Source: Rotaria sordida
Taxonomy: Eukaryota > Rotifera > Eurotatoria > Philodinida > Philodinidae
Reading direction: 5' to 3'
DNA: 64,000 bases
NCBI GenBank assembly: GCA_905250125.1
Contig: CAJNOL010000370.1
Location: 1 to 64,000 of the forward strand
Shown here: in pieces, positions 10,541 through 23,722 of the stretch
How the letters are laid out: each line of letters opens with the position of its first letter
How positions within the stretch are numbered: the first letter of the stretch is position 1
The notes under the pieces: model-generated
Database searches by the model: none
What the model saw: the letters and a program-made list of their open reading frames with translations, nothing else
What the model was told of the DNA's origin: nothing
Made by a program: the position numbers and the translations under genes

Positions 10541-12373
10541 TATAAGTGAAGTTCTTAATGAGACTAGTTCATTGTAAGGATACCAGATTTTCTAGCATCT
10601 CTTATTCTAAGATCAAACAGACATATATTCATTACATGATTCGTTCGAATATAGGGTACTTGTTGATCCTAATTTATTTTCTCTTATGAAAGATACATGA
10701 GATAAACATCGATTAGCCTTGAATGAATTTGGTTGTGGACTGAAAGGTTATGTAGGATAATGATTTGTTTTTTCCTTCATCAAATTTTCTCTGATATGAT
10801 TTCTTCAGTTTTATTATTAACAAAGAATAAAAATAAAGATGAGAGAATGTTCATTCTCTGACTGTCATCATATTAATATACATATAGAATTCTTCAACTC
10901 AATAGATTAGATTAAAAGAAAATGAGAAATATTCTTATAAGATGTAATTATTTCTAATTAATAAAATGATTATACAACACAATAGAGAATTCCCATTGTT
11001 AAAACATACTATCTTATTTTCTTATATAATAACAATAAGTGATAAACAAGAAAATGATTTTTATACAATATGAAATCAATGAAATAGTATTGTCGCTAGG
11101 TGAAACGAAAAATTCTCAACCTGTTTCTTGCTTACTTTTATCTCAAGTATCATCTATTCAAGTATTGTCGTCATAAGGTGAAATTTGTATATTCAATATA
11201 TATTACTTATAGTTCGAAGTCTTTTTCTTATAATGTATCAATTATAAATAAGTTTCCGATTTTTTTTTCGTTAATGATAATAAAGTCTGTTGATTTTAAA
11301 ACATTTATGATTAATCTAAATGTTTTATATATTGAAATGAGCACAAGGTTTTCTTACGTCTAACAAAAGCAAACAATTATTTCTTTTAACATTGCAAAAG
11401 AACTGAAAGGTTTTCATTGTTTCTTTTTTTGTACAAAATCAGCATTTTTATTTTTTTTTCTCTTTTTCAAAAAAAAGAAGACGAAAGAATTTTATTTAAA
11501 ATAATTTCATTGCTTGTTAGTTCGTCAATGGCTATAGTCATCTATTTAAGAAGAATGAGAACAGAAAAAAAACCGGAGTGTTGTAGACAACAACATCATA
11601 CAAAATGACTTTTTCTTTTTTACTTCTATTTTATTTTACCTTTATAATGACAGTCTGATGCATTTGTTTCGATAATGTAACACATTTCTACATAATATAT
11701 TTGTATCTATAAATTAAAAAGAAACGATATAGCAAGACGGTATGATAGAATTTATATTATTAAGGAAAAGTATGATACATATTGAAGGAAGATTCTTCTT
11801 TTTTTTTTCTTTACTTAGAAAAATTTTAAATATGTCAATTATTATGATTGTTTTTTATTAAAAATGAGTCATTTGATGAGTGTAACATGAGGATTGATTT
11901 AAATGCATTTTCGTCATTTAAATAATAGTTAAATCGATACATTAGATATTTATTTTGTAATACAATATTATGAAGTATGCAGTAAAAATAAGCTATAAAT
12001 GAATGAAAACATTAATTTAGATTTAAAATTTATATTATACAATTTTGATTGATTCTCATTCTTATTTCATTATTTCGATAAATAAAATCCATAGTACAAT
12101 GCATATTTTTAATTACTTGATAGAATCTACTACAAAAGTTCTAATACAAAAAAGTCTTTTTTCATTTAAATCATTATTAAAAAAATATAAAGATATAATA
12201 AAAATTTTGTATAGCTAGAAAATATAGATAATTATACATTGAAAAAGAACACATCGAATTATTTATAAATATTTTCTATTAATCAAAAAATGAACTTTTT
12301 TTTTTTTTTAGAAAAATATCAATATTTTTTTTCTAATATGTATAAGTTATTAATAAAATTTTTTCTTTTTGCA
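10541..12373. other. Intergenic region upstream of the NEK11-like gene
   Basis: AT-rich, about 1.8 kb. No gene, repeat boundary or RNA recognised; short open frames near 11100-11600 have low-complexity F/K/S composition only. A 5' UTR intron or promoter of the kinase gene could lie here. Confidence 0.4.
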
Positions 12374-12374
12374 G
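12361..12374 (+). promoter_or_regulatory. 3' splice acceptor just upstream of the NEK11-like ATG
   Basis: TTTTCTTTTTGCAG followed by 13 bases and ATG. It is either the end of a 5' UTR intron or a spliced-leader acceptor. Confidence 0.5.
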
Positions 12375-12387
12375 ATTATTATTAATA

Positions 12388-15300
12388 ATGGCTGAAAATG
12401 ATGAACCACAGATTTATAAAAAACGTTATAAAATTGATGAAAAACTTGGTGCTGGAAATTTTGGTACAGCTTATCTTGTTACTGATCTTAAAGAAAAACA
12501 TGAACCGTATGAAAATTAGAAATTTTAATTTCTCTAATTGAAGTTTATATATTATTTTTTTGTTTTTAGAAAAGTATTGAAAGTTGTTCGATTAGGTGAA
12601 ATGGATGAGGAACAAACAGTTGACTCTGTTCGTGAGGCTCAACTTCTAAAGAGTTTACATAATGAACATATTGTTAAAGTAAAACAACCGAGATGTTTTT
12701 TTTTGTTTTTATTGAAAAAGATTAAATTTTGTTTTTCTTTTTGTTCAATTTAGTTTTATGAAAGTTTTCTTGAAAATGATTGCTTATGCATTGTAACAGA
12801 TTATTGTGAAGGTGGTGATCTTGATCATCGTTTAAAAGAATTAAAAAAACAAAATCGTAAATTAGAAGAAGATCAAATTGTTGAATGGTTAATACAAATA
12901 TTAATTGCTGTACAATATATGCATAAATCAAGAATATTACATCGAGATTTAAAAGCAAGAAATATATTTCTTAAAGCTAATAAAATTAAAATTGGAGATT
13001 TTGGTATAAGTAGAATATTAGTTGGAACTATGGATGTAGCTACAACATTTACTGGAACACCGTATGTTTAATAAGAGACTCTTTTTATAAAGTAGTTTTA
13101 CTATTTTTTTTTTCAAGATATTATATGTCACCCGAAGTTTTGAAACATGATGGATATGAATCAAAATCAGATATTTGGTAGGATTAATAAACTTATATAT
13201 GCTAGCATCCATGCTGAGATTATGTCCAATCTCGAATTTGAGAATAGACCCGTTTAATGTCGGGTCAGTGAAGAAGTTTTTGTTAAAACCTTCATTAGTC
13301 TCTAGATAGATGTTGGGTTCGAATTGTTATTGGTAAACTGTGTGGAAACAGTGATATTTTTTCTAGAGAGCAACAGGTTTTATGGAATATTATCGAAAAG
13401 TGTTCGAGTCTGAATTTATGAGGGAACTATCCAACTGACACCTACTGTTTGAGTTCATATTGGGTTCATGGACCTTGGTTGTCGAGTTATGGCTGGTTTA
13501 GTGGATCTTAGATTCATTTGTAAGGTAGTTTCTAAACAATCAAATGAGAGAATTTCGATCTAAAATTTAAATAGGTCTAATGACTCTTAGAATATTCTTT
13601 CGTCAAGATATTGAATTTTCAAAAACAACCCTTTATCACAAAAATCGAGTTCACTTGAAAATTCAATAACTCGACGAAGGAACATTCTTTTCGGCTGAAA
13701 CTTTCAGGATATTCTAAGAGTCATTAGAATTATTTATAGATTAAGTTTTAGGTCACAACTTCGTTATTCGGTCTTCCGGGGAGTACTTAAAAATGAGTTA
13801 AAAATCCAATAAACTTCTCACAACTCCGCGCCAAAGACCAATGGAGACAAATCCTTCTAAGCTTTTGCTAGTCCCACTGAGGCCTGCCTGTAGGTTCAAT
13901 ATGAACTCAAATAGCGAATGTCACTTAGGGCAGTTCTCTCATTAGTTTCTTCGTTGATGATTGTAATACTTAAAATGTCACTGTTTCAATATAGTTCACA
14001 AATAAGAACGTAAATCCAATATCTATCTAGATACTAACAAAGGTTTTGAAGAAAAATTCTTCATCGATCCGACATTGAACGTTGACATATATATAGAAGT
14101 AGATTTTTAAATATTTTGTTTAGGTCAGTTGGTTGTTTATTATATGAAATGTGTACTTATCAACATGCTTTTGATGGTAAAGGTCTTATGAATGTTATAT
14201 ATAAAGTTGTGGAGGGAAAAGCACCTGAGCTTCCAAAAACATATTCAAAAGAACTAAATGATTTACTGAAAAAGTAAGTTTAATTGGTATATCTCATTGA
14301 ATTCTAGTCTTAAATCTGGAGTCAAATTGTAAAATATTGAATTATATTGTAAACATATTACAAGGGAATATATCCAACTGTCGAATACCGTTCAACGTCA
14401 TAGTCTGCATATGAGTAGGACTTTGTGAAACTAAGAAAACTCTAAAAAGATTTTCTTCAATGTCTTACCCAACCAGAGTTATGACTATTTTAGTGAGTTT
14501 TCGACCAAACTCAGTTACGAGATTTTGTCCATAGATAGATCTCATGATCATTATAATATCTTAAAAAATTTCAGCTGAAATGAATATATATTCTTTTTTT
14601 TTGAGACATTGAGTATCCAACGAATGCTCATATATCACAAGACAAGTCTTACAATCGAATTTTTTTGAGGCACTCGATGTCTTAAGAAAAGTATATTTGT
14701 TTGCGATGAAAGTTTTAGAACATTCTAGTGGCTATGAGATCTGTCTATGAGCTAAATTTTAGATGAAAATCTCATAATTGAGTTTTTCATGAATAGCTGG
14801 CACAGAGGTCGAAAACTCACTCTGACTTGGTAAGGCATGGGCCAGAATGCATTTTAGATTTTCTTAGTTTCACTGAATCATACTCATAGCCAAAATATGA
14901 CCCCGAATGGCGTCTGACCATTGGATATGTTCCCTCGTTAGATTTGAAACAATGGCAATGGTCTGTTAAATATAGATTTGAAGAGAAAGAAAAAGATCTT
15001 TCTGGAGCGATACTATTGTTTCATAAAGCGAAAAACAAGAGATTATGTATCTGTCATCTAAAGGTCCTATTTGTGTAGATAATATAAATTGTTATTTGAT
15101 TAGAATGCTTATCAAAGATCCAAGTAATCGACCAACTGCTGCTCAATTATTGCTGACGCCATTTATTGGTCGACATCGTGAGGTATCATCTTTCAAACCA
15201 ACTATATTAAAAAGAAAAAAAGTTTAAAATATTTGTTTATTTTAAATTTAATTAGAGAACTCATTTAAATGATCCACTTGAAAATACAATCAGTGGTAAT

Positions 15301-17829
15301 CTTCGTTCAAGAGAAATTAATGCTCATATGTAAGAATAAACTTTTTTTTTAATTTATCTAATTATACAAGAAATATTTTAGACAAATTCCAATAAATTAT
15401 GGACAAATGAAAAGTCAAAGTTGGTCATTATCTAGTAAAGATCATGTTCCTGATGATGCTGATGATGTTGAAACTGGAAATATTTCATCGAATAAATTTA
15501 ATGAAGTATCAGAAGAAGAAGAAGAACAAACTTTAAAACCTACAAATACAGTCAAACCAACTAAAAAAACAACGGCTGAAAGAAAATTACATGAGGCTGA
15601 TGCTCATGGTCAACTATTCAAGTAATAAATGACATAAATATATAGAAATTTTATATAATATCTAATTTTTTTAGTCAAGCAATTCGATCGAATGTAACTG
15701 AAGCTCTTCAAAATCGACAAATGATGCGTGAAAATAAAAATTTAGGAACTGTAGGTTAAGCTAATTATTATTTTTTAATTGATTCGAATTTGTTTACTCT
15801 AGATGAAACAATCACAACCATTTGCAGATCATGTAGAAGAAAATGGACAAGTCTTAAACAATCGTGCTCGCAGTAAGATAAACTATTGAATTTTTATTAG
15901 TTAATTAAACGAAGAGTTTTAAAAAAAAAACAGTCGAGTTCATATAATGAAGATCAAGCAAAAATGCTGCGATATTGGATCTAACAATTGACAGTAGCTT
16001 TTGGAGTTTTTTTCTAATTCCGGTACTCACAAGAGCAGTTTTCCAACTGATAAATCGCACTTGAATCAGGACTATGTGAACTATGAATACTCTGAGAAAA
16101 GAGTTCGTGCCCTTACCGTAGACTCGAACCTGGCAATCTCTTTATTGGCTACTCCCAGGCAAAAACAGTCAACGGACAGTTATTTCTTGTTCTTCACTTT
16201 ATGCTTAATGAATTAAAAGTTTTTGCATAATTGTAAAGAGCATTATGTTTAGAAGAAAAAAAAGGAAATTGAAAAGTTAATTGATAAACTAAACTCGTCA
16301 AATCAACAGTAACACCAAAGTCTTCAGTTGTATGAAATAGTCTTAATTATATCTATGAAAACGAGATCAAACAAGAATTTGTTCTATGCAATCAATGTGA
16401 AGCTTCTGGTACTAGTCCACTAGCTAAGCATTTTCGTAGTTGTCAAAAAAAAAAGACGACAGTTTCCAATGTTCAAATAAGTATTCAATCAGTTGTATGC
16501 ATCTTCGACAAATTAACCAACGATTTCAAATCTAGTTGAACAGGAGATAAAAATTGTTTGTGTTGAATTTGCAATACTTAAGTGTCGAACATTCAAAACA
16601 ATTAATGATATCGCTTTTTAAAATCATGCACAATGACAATACATTAAACTTTGGACCTTAACCCGAGTCTCGAAGGACCCGCAGCTTCCTCCCGACGGGG
16701 ACCATGGTATTGATTGGAAAACTACCAGAAAAATGCAGTATCACTGGAGCAATAAGCTAAGGGCCCGAATTCTTTTTCAAATATTCATAAAACATTAGAG
16801 CCTACATTATGCTGATAGTTCTTAATCATAAACGATCAATAAGTGAGAGAACTTATCTCACCAGTTACTCATTCAATAAAAGAAGTTCAACAAGAATGAG
16901 ATAAAGCTTAAAGCAAAGAATAGGAGAGGATAATGACACACTCTTCAAGTTTATAGCTTTCTTTTTATATAATCAAAACATATCATCTGCTATCAATAGA
17001 TAAATTCATTGATTTGAAGAAACTTTGATAGCTCCTCAAACATCTGTATTTTTTTTTCAGATCCTGCTCAATTTTCTAATGAAGGTAAACTTAATAATCG
17101 TACTGGTGCTAGAAGTACTTCATTTGGTAGTAATACTGATGATCGTCCTATAACACCAATGCGAACAACTTATAAACAAATAGCTGAAAGATTTGATGAT
17201 GAAGATGATTCAAAACATTATAATAATCAATATAATGATCATAGTCCAACACGTGAACAAGACACGAATGAGATGACATCAAAAACTCGACGAGCAATGT
17301 CTGCATCACAACGTTCAACAATAAATTCATTGAGTCAAACTATGGGTCCACGTCATCCAGCTAATTTTAATAAAGACAAAAAATCTAAATCACCATCAAG
17401 AACTATTGGTAGTGCAACAAGACAAAAAGCTTCATTAAATGTAGCCATGGATGATGGTAAATCTAACTGATATTGAATCTATAAAATCAAACAATTTAAT
17501 ATTTTTAGCTAATGCTACATTAAAAGATAATCCAGCTCAAGATGCATATGGTCGATTTGCAAAAGATGCAAAAATTAATGCATTACGAACGTATGTCAGA
17601 GTTTGTTTTTTTTTTTACTATAGAATTATTCTTTCATTTTAGAAAAGCAATTCAATTATTGGGTGAATCTACATTTGAAAAAGTTTATGATTATTTAGTT
17701 CAACAACGTACAGCACAAAAAACAAATCCTAATTTTAATGAAGCACAAGTAACCGAAGGTCTTAAAGCATTCGTTAAAAAACCGACTGATTGTTTTCTTG
17801 TTGATCAACTAGTATTTCTTGAACTTTAA
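12388..17829 (+). CDS. NEK11: NEK11-like NIMA-related serine/threonine kinase
   Basis: 13 exons: 12388-12506, 12570-12678, 12754-13061, 13118-13177, 14124-14273, 15104-15182, 15256-15329, 15382-15621, 15675-15750, 15803-15872, 17061-17456, 17509-17590, 17643-17829. They splice to 649 residues, close to vertebrate NEK11. Kinase domain about residues 14-255: G-loop GAGNFG (21-26), VLK lysine 44, REAQLL helix C, HRDLKARN (catalytic D141), DFG (D158), GTPYYMSPEVL and a C-lobe ending SNRPTAAQLL. EYCEG/WFIQ-type segments (DYCEGGDLD, EWLIQ) and SRILVGTMDVATTFTGTP point to NEK11 rather than other NEKs. The tail is Ser/Thr/Lys-rich; the last exon (FEKVYDYL ... PTDCFLVDQLVFLEL) is the conserved C-terminal NEK motif. 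NEK11 acts in DNA-damage checkpoint control in mammals. A pyrimidine-CAG acceptor lies 14 bases before the ATG. Introns 4, 5 and 10 carry foldback elements. Confidence 0.9.
13251..14083. repeat. Foldback element in NEK intron 4
   Basis: Nearly the entire intron is an inverted repeat. Left arm CGTTTAATGTCGGGTC ... CTCTAGATAGATGTTGG ... TTTGAGTTCATATTG is mirrored on the right (CAATATGAACTCAAA ... CCAATATCTATCTAGATA ... GATCCGACATTGAACG). The centre near 13575-13730 repeats TCTAATGACTCTTAGAATATTC and its complement. About 833 bp, no coding. Confidence 0.7.
14362..14945. repeat. Foldback element in NEK intron 5
   Basis: Left end GGGAATATATCCAACTGTC and right end (reversed) GAGGGAACATATCCAATGGTC. 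Further arm matches include GTGAAACTAAGAAAA and GAGTTTTCGACC. About 580 bp. Terminal GGGAA..ATCCAA is shared with an internal motif of the intron-4 element (13425). Confidence 0.65.
16015..16800 (+). mobile_element. Long-inverted-repeat element in NEK intron 10 with a hAT-type BED-finger remnant
   Basis: Arms 16028-16140 and 16680-16790 match the F1 element at 9088-9660. Between them, 16365-16475 reads EFVLCNQCEASGTSPLAKHF and then RSCQKKK, a C-x2-C ... H-x3-C BED zinc finger as found at the N-terminus of hAT transposases; 16558-16620 reads CVEFAILKCRTFKTIND, like the hAT segment after it. Stops and frame breaks separate the pieces, so it is a decayed copy. Whether the arms are the element's own termini or a nested insertion is uncertain. 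Confidence 0.55.
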
Positions 17830-20619
17830 CAAAGTTAATAAGTGTTATTTATATGAACTTATCTTATATGATAATCTTTTCTTATTATTATTTTTTTTTT
17901 TTTTGTTTTAATAGTCAAAACAAAAGAAATATTTCCTTTATAATATTCATGATTATATTTTATTTTTAACAAAGAGAAACAAAACAACAAATGTTTCTAT
18001 TCTAACAATTCTTGAGAAAAAATTTTGAATAAGAATGTGATAATTAATAGAAGAAAAAAACAAGGATTCGTGAAAGAATCAACGAACAAATGTTACTTCT
18101 TGACTTAAAATAAAAACTGAATTTTGCTTTAGTATTCTTGAATAGAATTATCAGAACACTTTTTGAAATCTTATGTAATTTATTGAATCAATATATTACT
18201 GTACAATTGAAGGATATTACATGTTAAAATGTCAAATTTACTAATGAATGCTAACCTCTGTATGTTATTGATAGAGAAATTCTAAAACGAAAATAGGAAA
18301 TCAAACAATTCTTAATATTGATCTTCCTTTAAAAGAGCTTGTTAGGTTGAAAACGATGTTCTTTGTTCGTCTTTGAACATATCTACCAGAAAGAATGGTA
18401 AAATGATCAACATTTATCCTATTACTGTTGTATCACGTGTTTTGAATTAAAATTTTTGTAAAATTTAATAAAACAATAGGATAACATTTGTTATAGTTCC
18501 TTAGTATTATCTAAAGTGATATCATTGGAAATTTTCCAGTTATTTCGAAACATATTAGTACAATGATCTAATTGGGATTCAATGGTTTTGTTCATATTCT
18601 GAAGAAGAATAATAGATTATAATATCGTATCAAAACTCTTCGCAAATCATCGCTGCAATATATATAAATAATAATATGAACGAATAGCTTTACGATACAT
18701 TGATTATTTAATCAATCCGAGAAAAAAACATTAAAAGATGGTAGATTCACTCTGAAAAAATGAATCCGATACATCTGTAAATAATTTTTTTTTTTTCGTG
18801 CGAATAAAAAAATTTCCAGTTTTTGTTAGGCTGTTGTTCTGGAGTCAGAGTAAATGATAAAATTTCGTTCTCATAATAATAGGTAGAGAATTTTGTGACG
18901 ATCTTAACGATATACTCTTTTCAAAATGAGTATTTATTCTTTTCTTCTAGCATGAAAAGTACTGATTTTATCGGAATAAAATATCGTTTTTCTTTTTTTA
19001 AATTATTTTACATACACTATTCAAACATAGTACGAAAAATAACAGACATGTATTTATTTTTAGAGATATAATACAAAATTTTCAAATAAAACTTTGTCAT
19101 TTTAAAATACTATTTGCAAAAAAATGTCGAATTACCGTCCAGGAAAAGATCTCAATCTTATCACTAGGTTACAAAAACACTTCAGATATTATAGTGAAGA
19201 GCATTTTGTAGGGCTTGAAATTCTACATCTATTGATACAAAAGAAATAATTTGTATAAATCGAAGTTTCGAGCAAATTTCTGACGAAAAATACGAATTCC
19301 GTTGGTCGAGGTTGTTTTATGTCTTTTTAAGCAAAAACATTAAACGCAAACAATCCATTCGATACACTGGGAAAATTCTACATATCTTACCATCAAAGGC
19401 AAAATTTCGAACTACAATTAACTGTGGAAATACTTGGTGTTCAATACTTTTTGATTCTACGAGAGAAGCACAAAGGTTTCTTCTGTCTCATCCGTTATAA
19501 TAATTAATTCGAAAATGTATTTATATTTACTCATAGATCTTAATTATTTTGTTTTCAAATTTTTGATTTATTAATATTACAATAAAAAGATATAAATAAA
19601 CGACGAAACTTACAAAACAAAGGAATTAATCAAAGCTTTCTCTAGTACACTAATGAACAATAAGTCCTTAACTATAGTTTCAACAATGGAAGTTAAACTA
19701 AAAATTTTTAAAAAAAAAAGCCCGATAATAACATGAAAACACAGCTTATTATTTCGTATTCAGAATATGAAAAGTTATTATGCTAATCAATATTCTTTTT
19801 GATATCTCATTATTCTACCAATTCATATATGATCTTATTAATAAACTTATTCAATCGAATAATTTCTGATTTCTACAAATCGATTCTAAATTAGTTTAAT
19901 CGAAATAGATTGCAATCAATATAATTCAATTCTATTTAGAAAAAGAAAAGCTGTTAGCACAATCTCTACGGAATTAAAATATGAAATACGATGTAGCTGC
20001 TCGTGCCAATCAAAGGAGATTGTTTTAGTGTTTCTATTTTGGGACATTTGTCTCCACCATCTTTTTTTGTTTTTTACTTAATTCCCTACAAAATACAATA
20101 AGAAAAATAGTTAATATATTATTATGAGACGTCATTGTATATCAACGACTATCATGATCTGTGATAGTCTGTGGAGGAGAGAAGGTGCAAATTTTTACCT
20201 TAAAGTACTGATTATTAATTAACATATAAATATAACAAAAACTATTAATTTACATATCATTCGAATAAATTTCGATGTTTAGAAATTCATTAGATTTTTT
20301 TTTATTTATTCACTGTCAATCTAATAAATATATATTAGAATGAGAAATAGAGATTAATAATACTCTTTAGTGATTCTTATTCGTATATATATATATATAG
20401 AATATGAAAAATCAACATGTCTATTCAAGTGTTTTACTAGTTCTATGTCGATCACTGAGAATAAAGAACGAGCGTTTAGAGGCAGAGATAAATAACTTTA
20501 TAACGACTCGTTGTCATTTTTTTTTGCTTTTATTCTTTGGATAATTACTAAAAAAAAAAAGAATTCCTTACATTGAAATCAATCGATCTAACACAAAATA
20601 ATATACAATTATTTATCAT
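17830..20619. other. Intergenic region between the NEK11-like gene and a small membrane-protein frame
   Basis: About 2.8 kb, AT-rich. Contains the R1 repeat copy 2 (19950-20205). The open frame 19312-19500 has no recognisable domain. No RNA gene recognised. Confidence 0.45.
19950..20205 (+). repeat. Dispersed repeat family R1, copy 2
   Basis: Matches 185-440 (see there) and 50925-51215. It shares CTACGGAATTAAAA and the GTGCAAATTTTTACCT end with the third copy. Confidence 0.5.
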
Positions 20620-20913
20620 ATGAATCTATCAAACATATTAGATAATAATAATAATAATAATACATTTTCAATAACAACATTACAATCAATTCGAAAATCT
20701 TATGTAGAAAATCCATTCAATTCATGGTATATTGGTGGTATTTTATTCTTGTGTTCGTTCCTGTTAATACTTGTTGGTGCAAATTATTATCATAAAAATT
20801 ATTGTCAATTATGTTTGAAATATTTAACACCAAATCATCAGATAACACAAACACCACCATCATCTTCAACTCATTCTTTTGTAAATCGTGTAGTTGATCC
20901 AGTTCTTGTTTAA
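20620..20913 (+). CDS. Possible small single-pass membrane protein
   Basis: 97-residue open frame from the ATG at 20620 to TAA. An Asn-rich N-terminus (run of N, residues 9-14) precedes YVENPFNSW, then a strongly hydrophobic segment (about residues 37-56, YIGGILFLCSFLLILVGANY) that fits one membrane helix. The tail has C-x2-C (CQLC) and a Pro/Ser-rich stretch. Codon use resembles the surrounding real exons. No family recognised; it may be one exon of a larger gene, and no splice evidence was found on either side. Confidence 0.4.
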   Translation: MNLSNILDNNNNNNTFSITTLQSIRKSYVENPFNSWYIGGILFLCSFLLILVGANYYHKNYCQLCLKYLTPNHQITQTPPSSSTHSFVNRVVDPVLV

Positions 20914-23708
20914 TATAAATTAACAAGATCAAAAACAAGGTCAGACTTGATGTTTTACATATAAAAATGTATTTGTGTCTATATGAATATTGTTAATACA
21001 CATGAGAATTTTGTTTTTTTTTTGTGTTAAAATATTTCAATAATATAGAATAATAAACAATGTTCGATATTTTTTTTAACACTCTCGGAAACAACTAAAA
21101 CAAAAACTTTTTTCTAATGAAATGATGAAATACAACGAATGAGAAACCGAGATATGACTTCGATTAAATGATGGTCTGTCTGTTTTTGTTTTCATAGTTT
21201 TGAATTGAATTTTTTTCAAAAGATTAACATTCGAATTCTTTATAAAATCCATCATTTTGCAGCTATGCGTTCTCGGATTGCTCTTTAGCAACAAAATACA
21301 AGATCTAATTATTTTCTAGGATTTCATAAGTCTTTTCTTCTTGGAAGTATTGAACATTTTCAAAAGAAAACCTTTTCGGGGGAAAAAAAAGAAGCATAAT
21401 TTGTTTTTCTAATTTTATTTTTAAATACACACCGCAGTTATTAGTGTCCATCGACTCCAATACTTTAGGACCTGAACTCGAACCGCACTCTCAATTGCAA
21501 CGAAAGCCTGTGCCTTCAAGTTACCCCTAATATTCGAGATACTTTTAATTGATGCTTTGTGTTCCGCTGCTAATAAAACTAGCACAGTTCTCAGATAATC
21601 TTTATGATGATCTTATAATAATCAAATCTTAATTAGCTGTTACTTTAAGAGTATAATCCGTTGTATCGGTATCGAGCATAGACATGAAATCGGTCAAATT
21701 TAAGACCAACCTGATGGACTCTAGTGCTTGCCCACTTTACTTTTCTATTTGTTTCAAAAGAATCAACATTTCCTAAGCCAACTACGATTTTTCAGTATAA
21801 AGGTTCTATCAATTTCAATACTGCTGAGCAACAGTATGAAAGCCTATGTTACTTCTAAACGAATAACACTTCATATTGACTAAATTTCCATGGAAAATCC
21901 AACTATGCCATTACTCTGTGAATATGATTATTTAAGATGTTGTGCTACATGCATCAGTACAGAAGAAATCCAAAAATGTACCACTTTTATTAATTTGAAG
22001 CGTTTAAGCAATGCTTAGCTTGTAGATAAAAAAAAAAACGAAAATTCAGTCAGGAAAAAATACTTTAGAAGTTGTTGATTTTTCTTTTTGTAATGTCACT
22101 TCTAGAAGGTTTTTTTTGTTTCTATTTCCATAAAATTCACAAAACATTAATGAAACCGTGACATCAGCATTTATTCTGGGTCATTCGTCATATTTGTATA
22201 TATTAGTCGATGCTCGTCAATAACCATATTGACACAGGAATTAGTTTACATATCGATTATGCTGATCGCAAGTAATGTGGTTATGACTAGCATACTATTT
22301 TACACAAATGCTGTCTACTCTCGAATTATTTGTTGATAATATTCATATAAACGCCTGATCGTGAACAGTCAATAATATTCAATATTGATCTTATTGACTA
22401 TTTGTTTAGTATTTCCATGAAAAAAATTGAAATCATTTTATTATAGCTCATATCTATTGATATCATGTCATTTTATCTCATCTATAAAAGAATGTTTTTT
22501 TTTAAGAATTAATACTTTTCTCCTTATTACGGACATTAAAATAAACTTATGAACGGATATTATTAATACGAGTTTTTTTTTGACTTTGTAAATCTGTTGA
22601 ATTTTTTGAATGTTAACACAATCAAGAATTGATCTCATCGACAAAGAATTTAGAACGAAAAGACACAGGAAATAATCGATTTGAAATGTATTCTTTGTGA
22701 GAAAACAAAATATTCTGCACTATGTTTCCGATATATATAAATATTGTAAATCTATTCTCATGTGAATCAGTTTAATATATAGATTAGTATTCGAATATGT
22801 TAATTTACTATTCAAAAAAAAAATTTTTCTTTCTTTGTTTTTCTCTTCTAGGCTGGATAATATCACAAGAAGTAATCGCAAAATTTATTGTAAATCAACG
22901 GCAATGGATAAACCAAGTTTTTTTTTCTATTGAAACAACAATAAATAACATTATTGTTGTTGTTAAGTTAACATCGATACGAAATGATCGATACATAAAA
23001 TGAAATTTTTTTTTGTTTTTTGTTGTCTTAATGTGAATATAAATAAAATTTTGAAAATATCAAAATGGCATTTATTCTAAACAAGATTGATGATGTTAAT
23101 CGATTGCAACAGAAGTAGATGTTCTGTTTCACAAAAGTCATAATAATCTGATGAGTCTTCTTTCTTTTTAAATTCTATTAAACAATGTTTTTGAACAAAG
23201 CTAAAGTTAAATATTAAGATATGAATGAATGCATTCAATTTTGTACGACATCTCTTACTATTTTAATATATTTAATCTGTTATCGTAACCAATAAATCTC
23301 GATATAATGAATCACAGGTGTCATCTTCGTTTTGAATTTTTTTCTTTTTATTTTATTAAAAATCAAAAAAAAACCAATGTATTCGATTTCATCTATCTAG
23401 ACATTAGTTATTGATTGCTTTGATTCTATTTTTTTGCTTTTGAAGCACTGAAATTTCTTTCATTCTATCTGTATAGAAGCATAGATTTTGTTTTTAATAC
23501 ACTTGTGTATGCTTCTACTTGAGAATGAGAATGTTTATTCAATTTCATATGTAAGATAAAATACTTTCGTTTTTTTTTTTTATTTAACCAATCAATTCAA
23601 TAGTTTAAAAAAGAAAAGTATTTGTATGTTTGTTTTTGAGAAAAATGTTATTGATGTATAGAACGGTTGAAAGAATATTTGGCTTTTTTTCGTACTTATT
23701 TTTTACAG
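20914..23708. other. Intergenic region upstream of the SPRY gene
   Basis: About 2.8 kb. No gene recognised. 21430-21560 is slightly GC-richer and holds a pol III B-box-like GGTTCGAGTTC on the minus strand, but no tRNA fold is visible. Confidence 0.4.
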
Positions 23709-23722
23709 AAATATTATAAGCA

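Noticed and set aside
11100..11608. Two K/F-rich open frames upstream of the NEK11-like gene
   Set aside because: Low-complexity composition, no splice context or family motif.
21430..21560. Possible tRNA (B-box-like GGTTCGAGTTC on the minus strand)
   Set aside because: No A-box, anticodon arm or acceptor stem could be folded around it.
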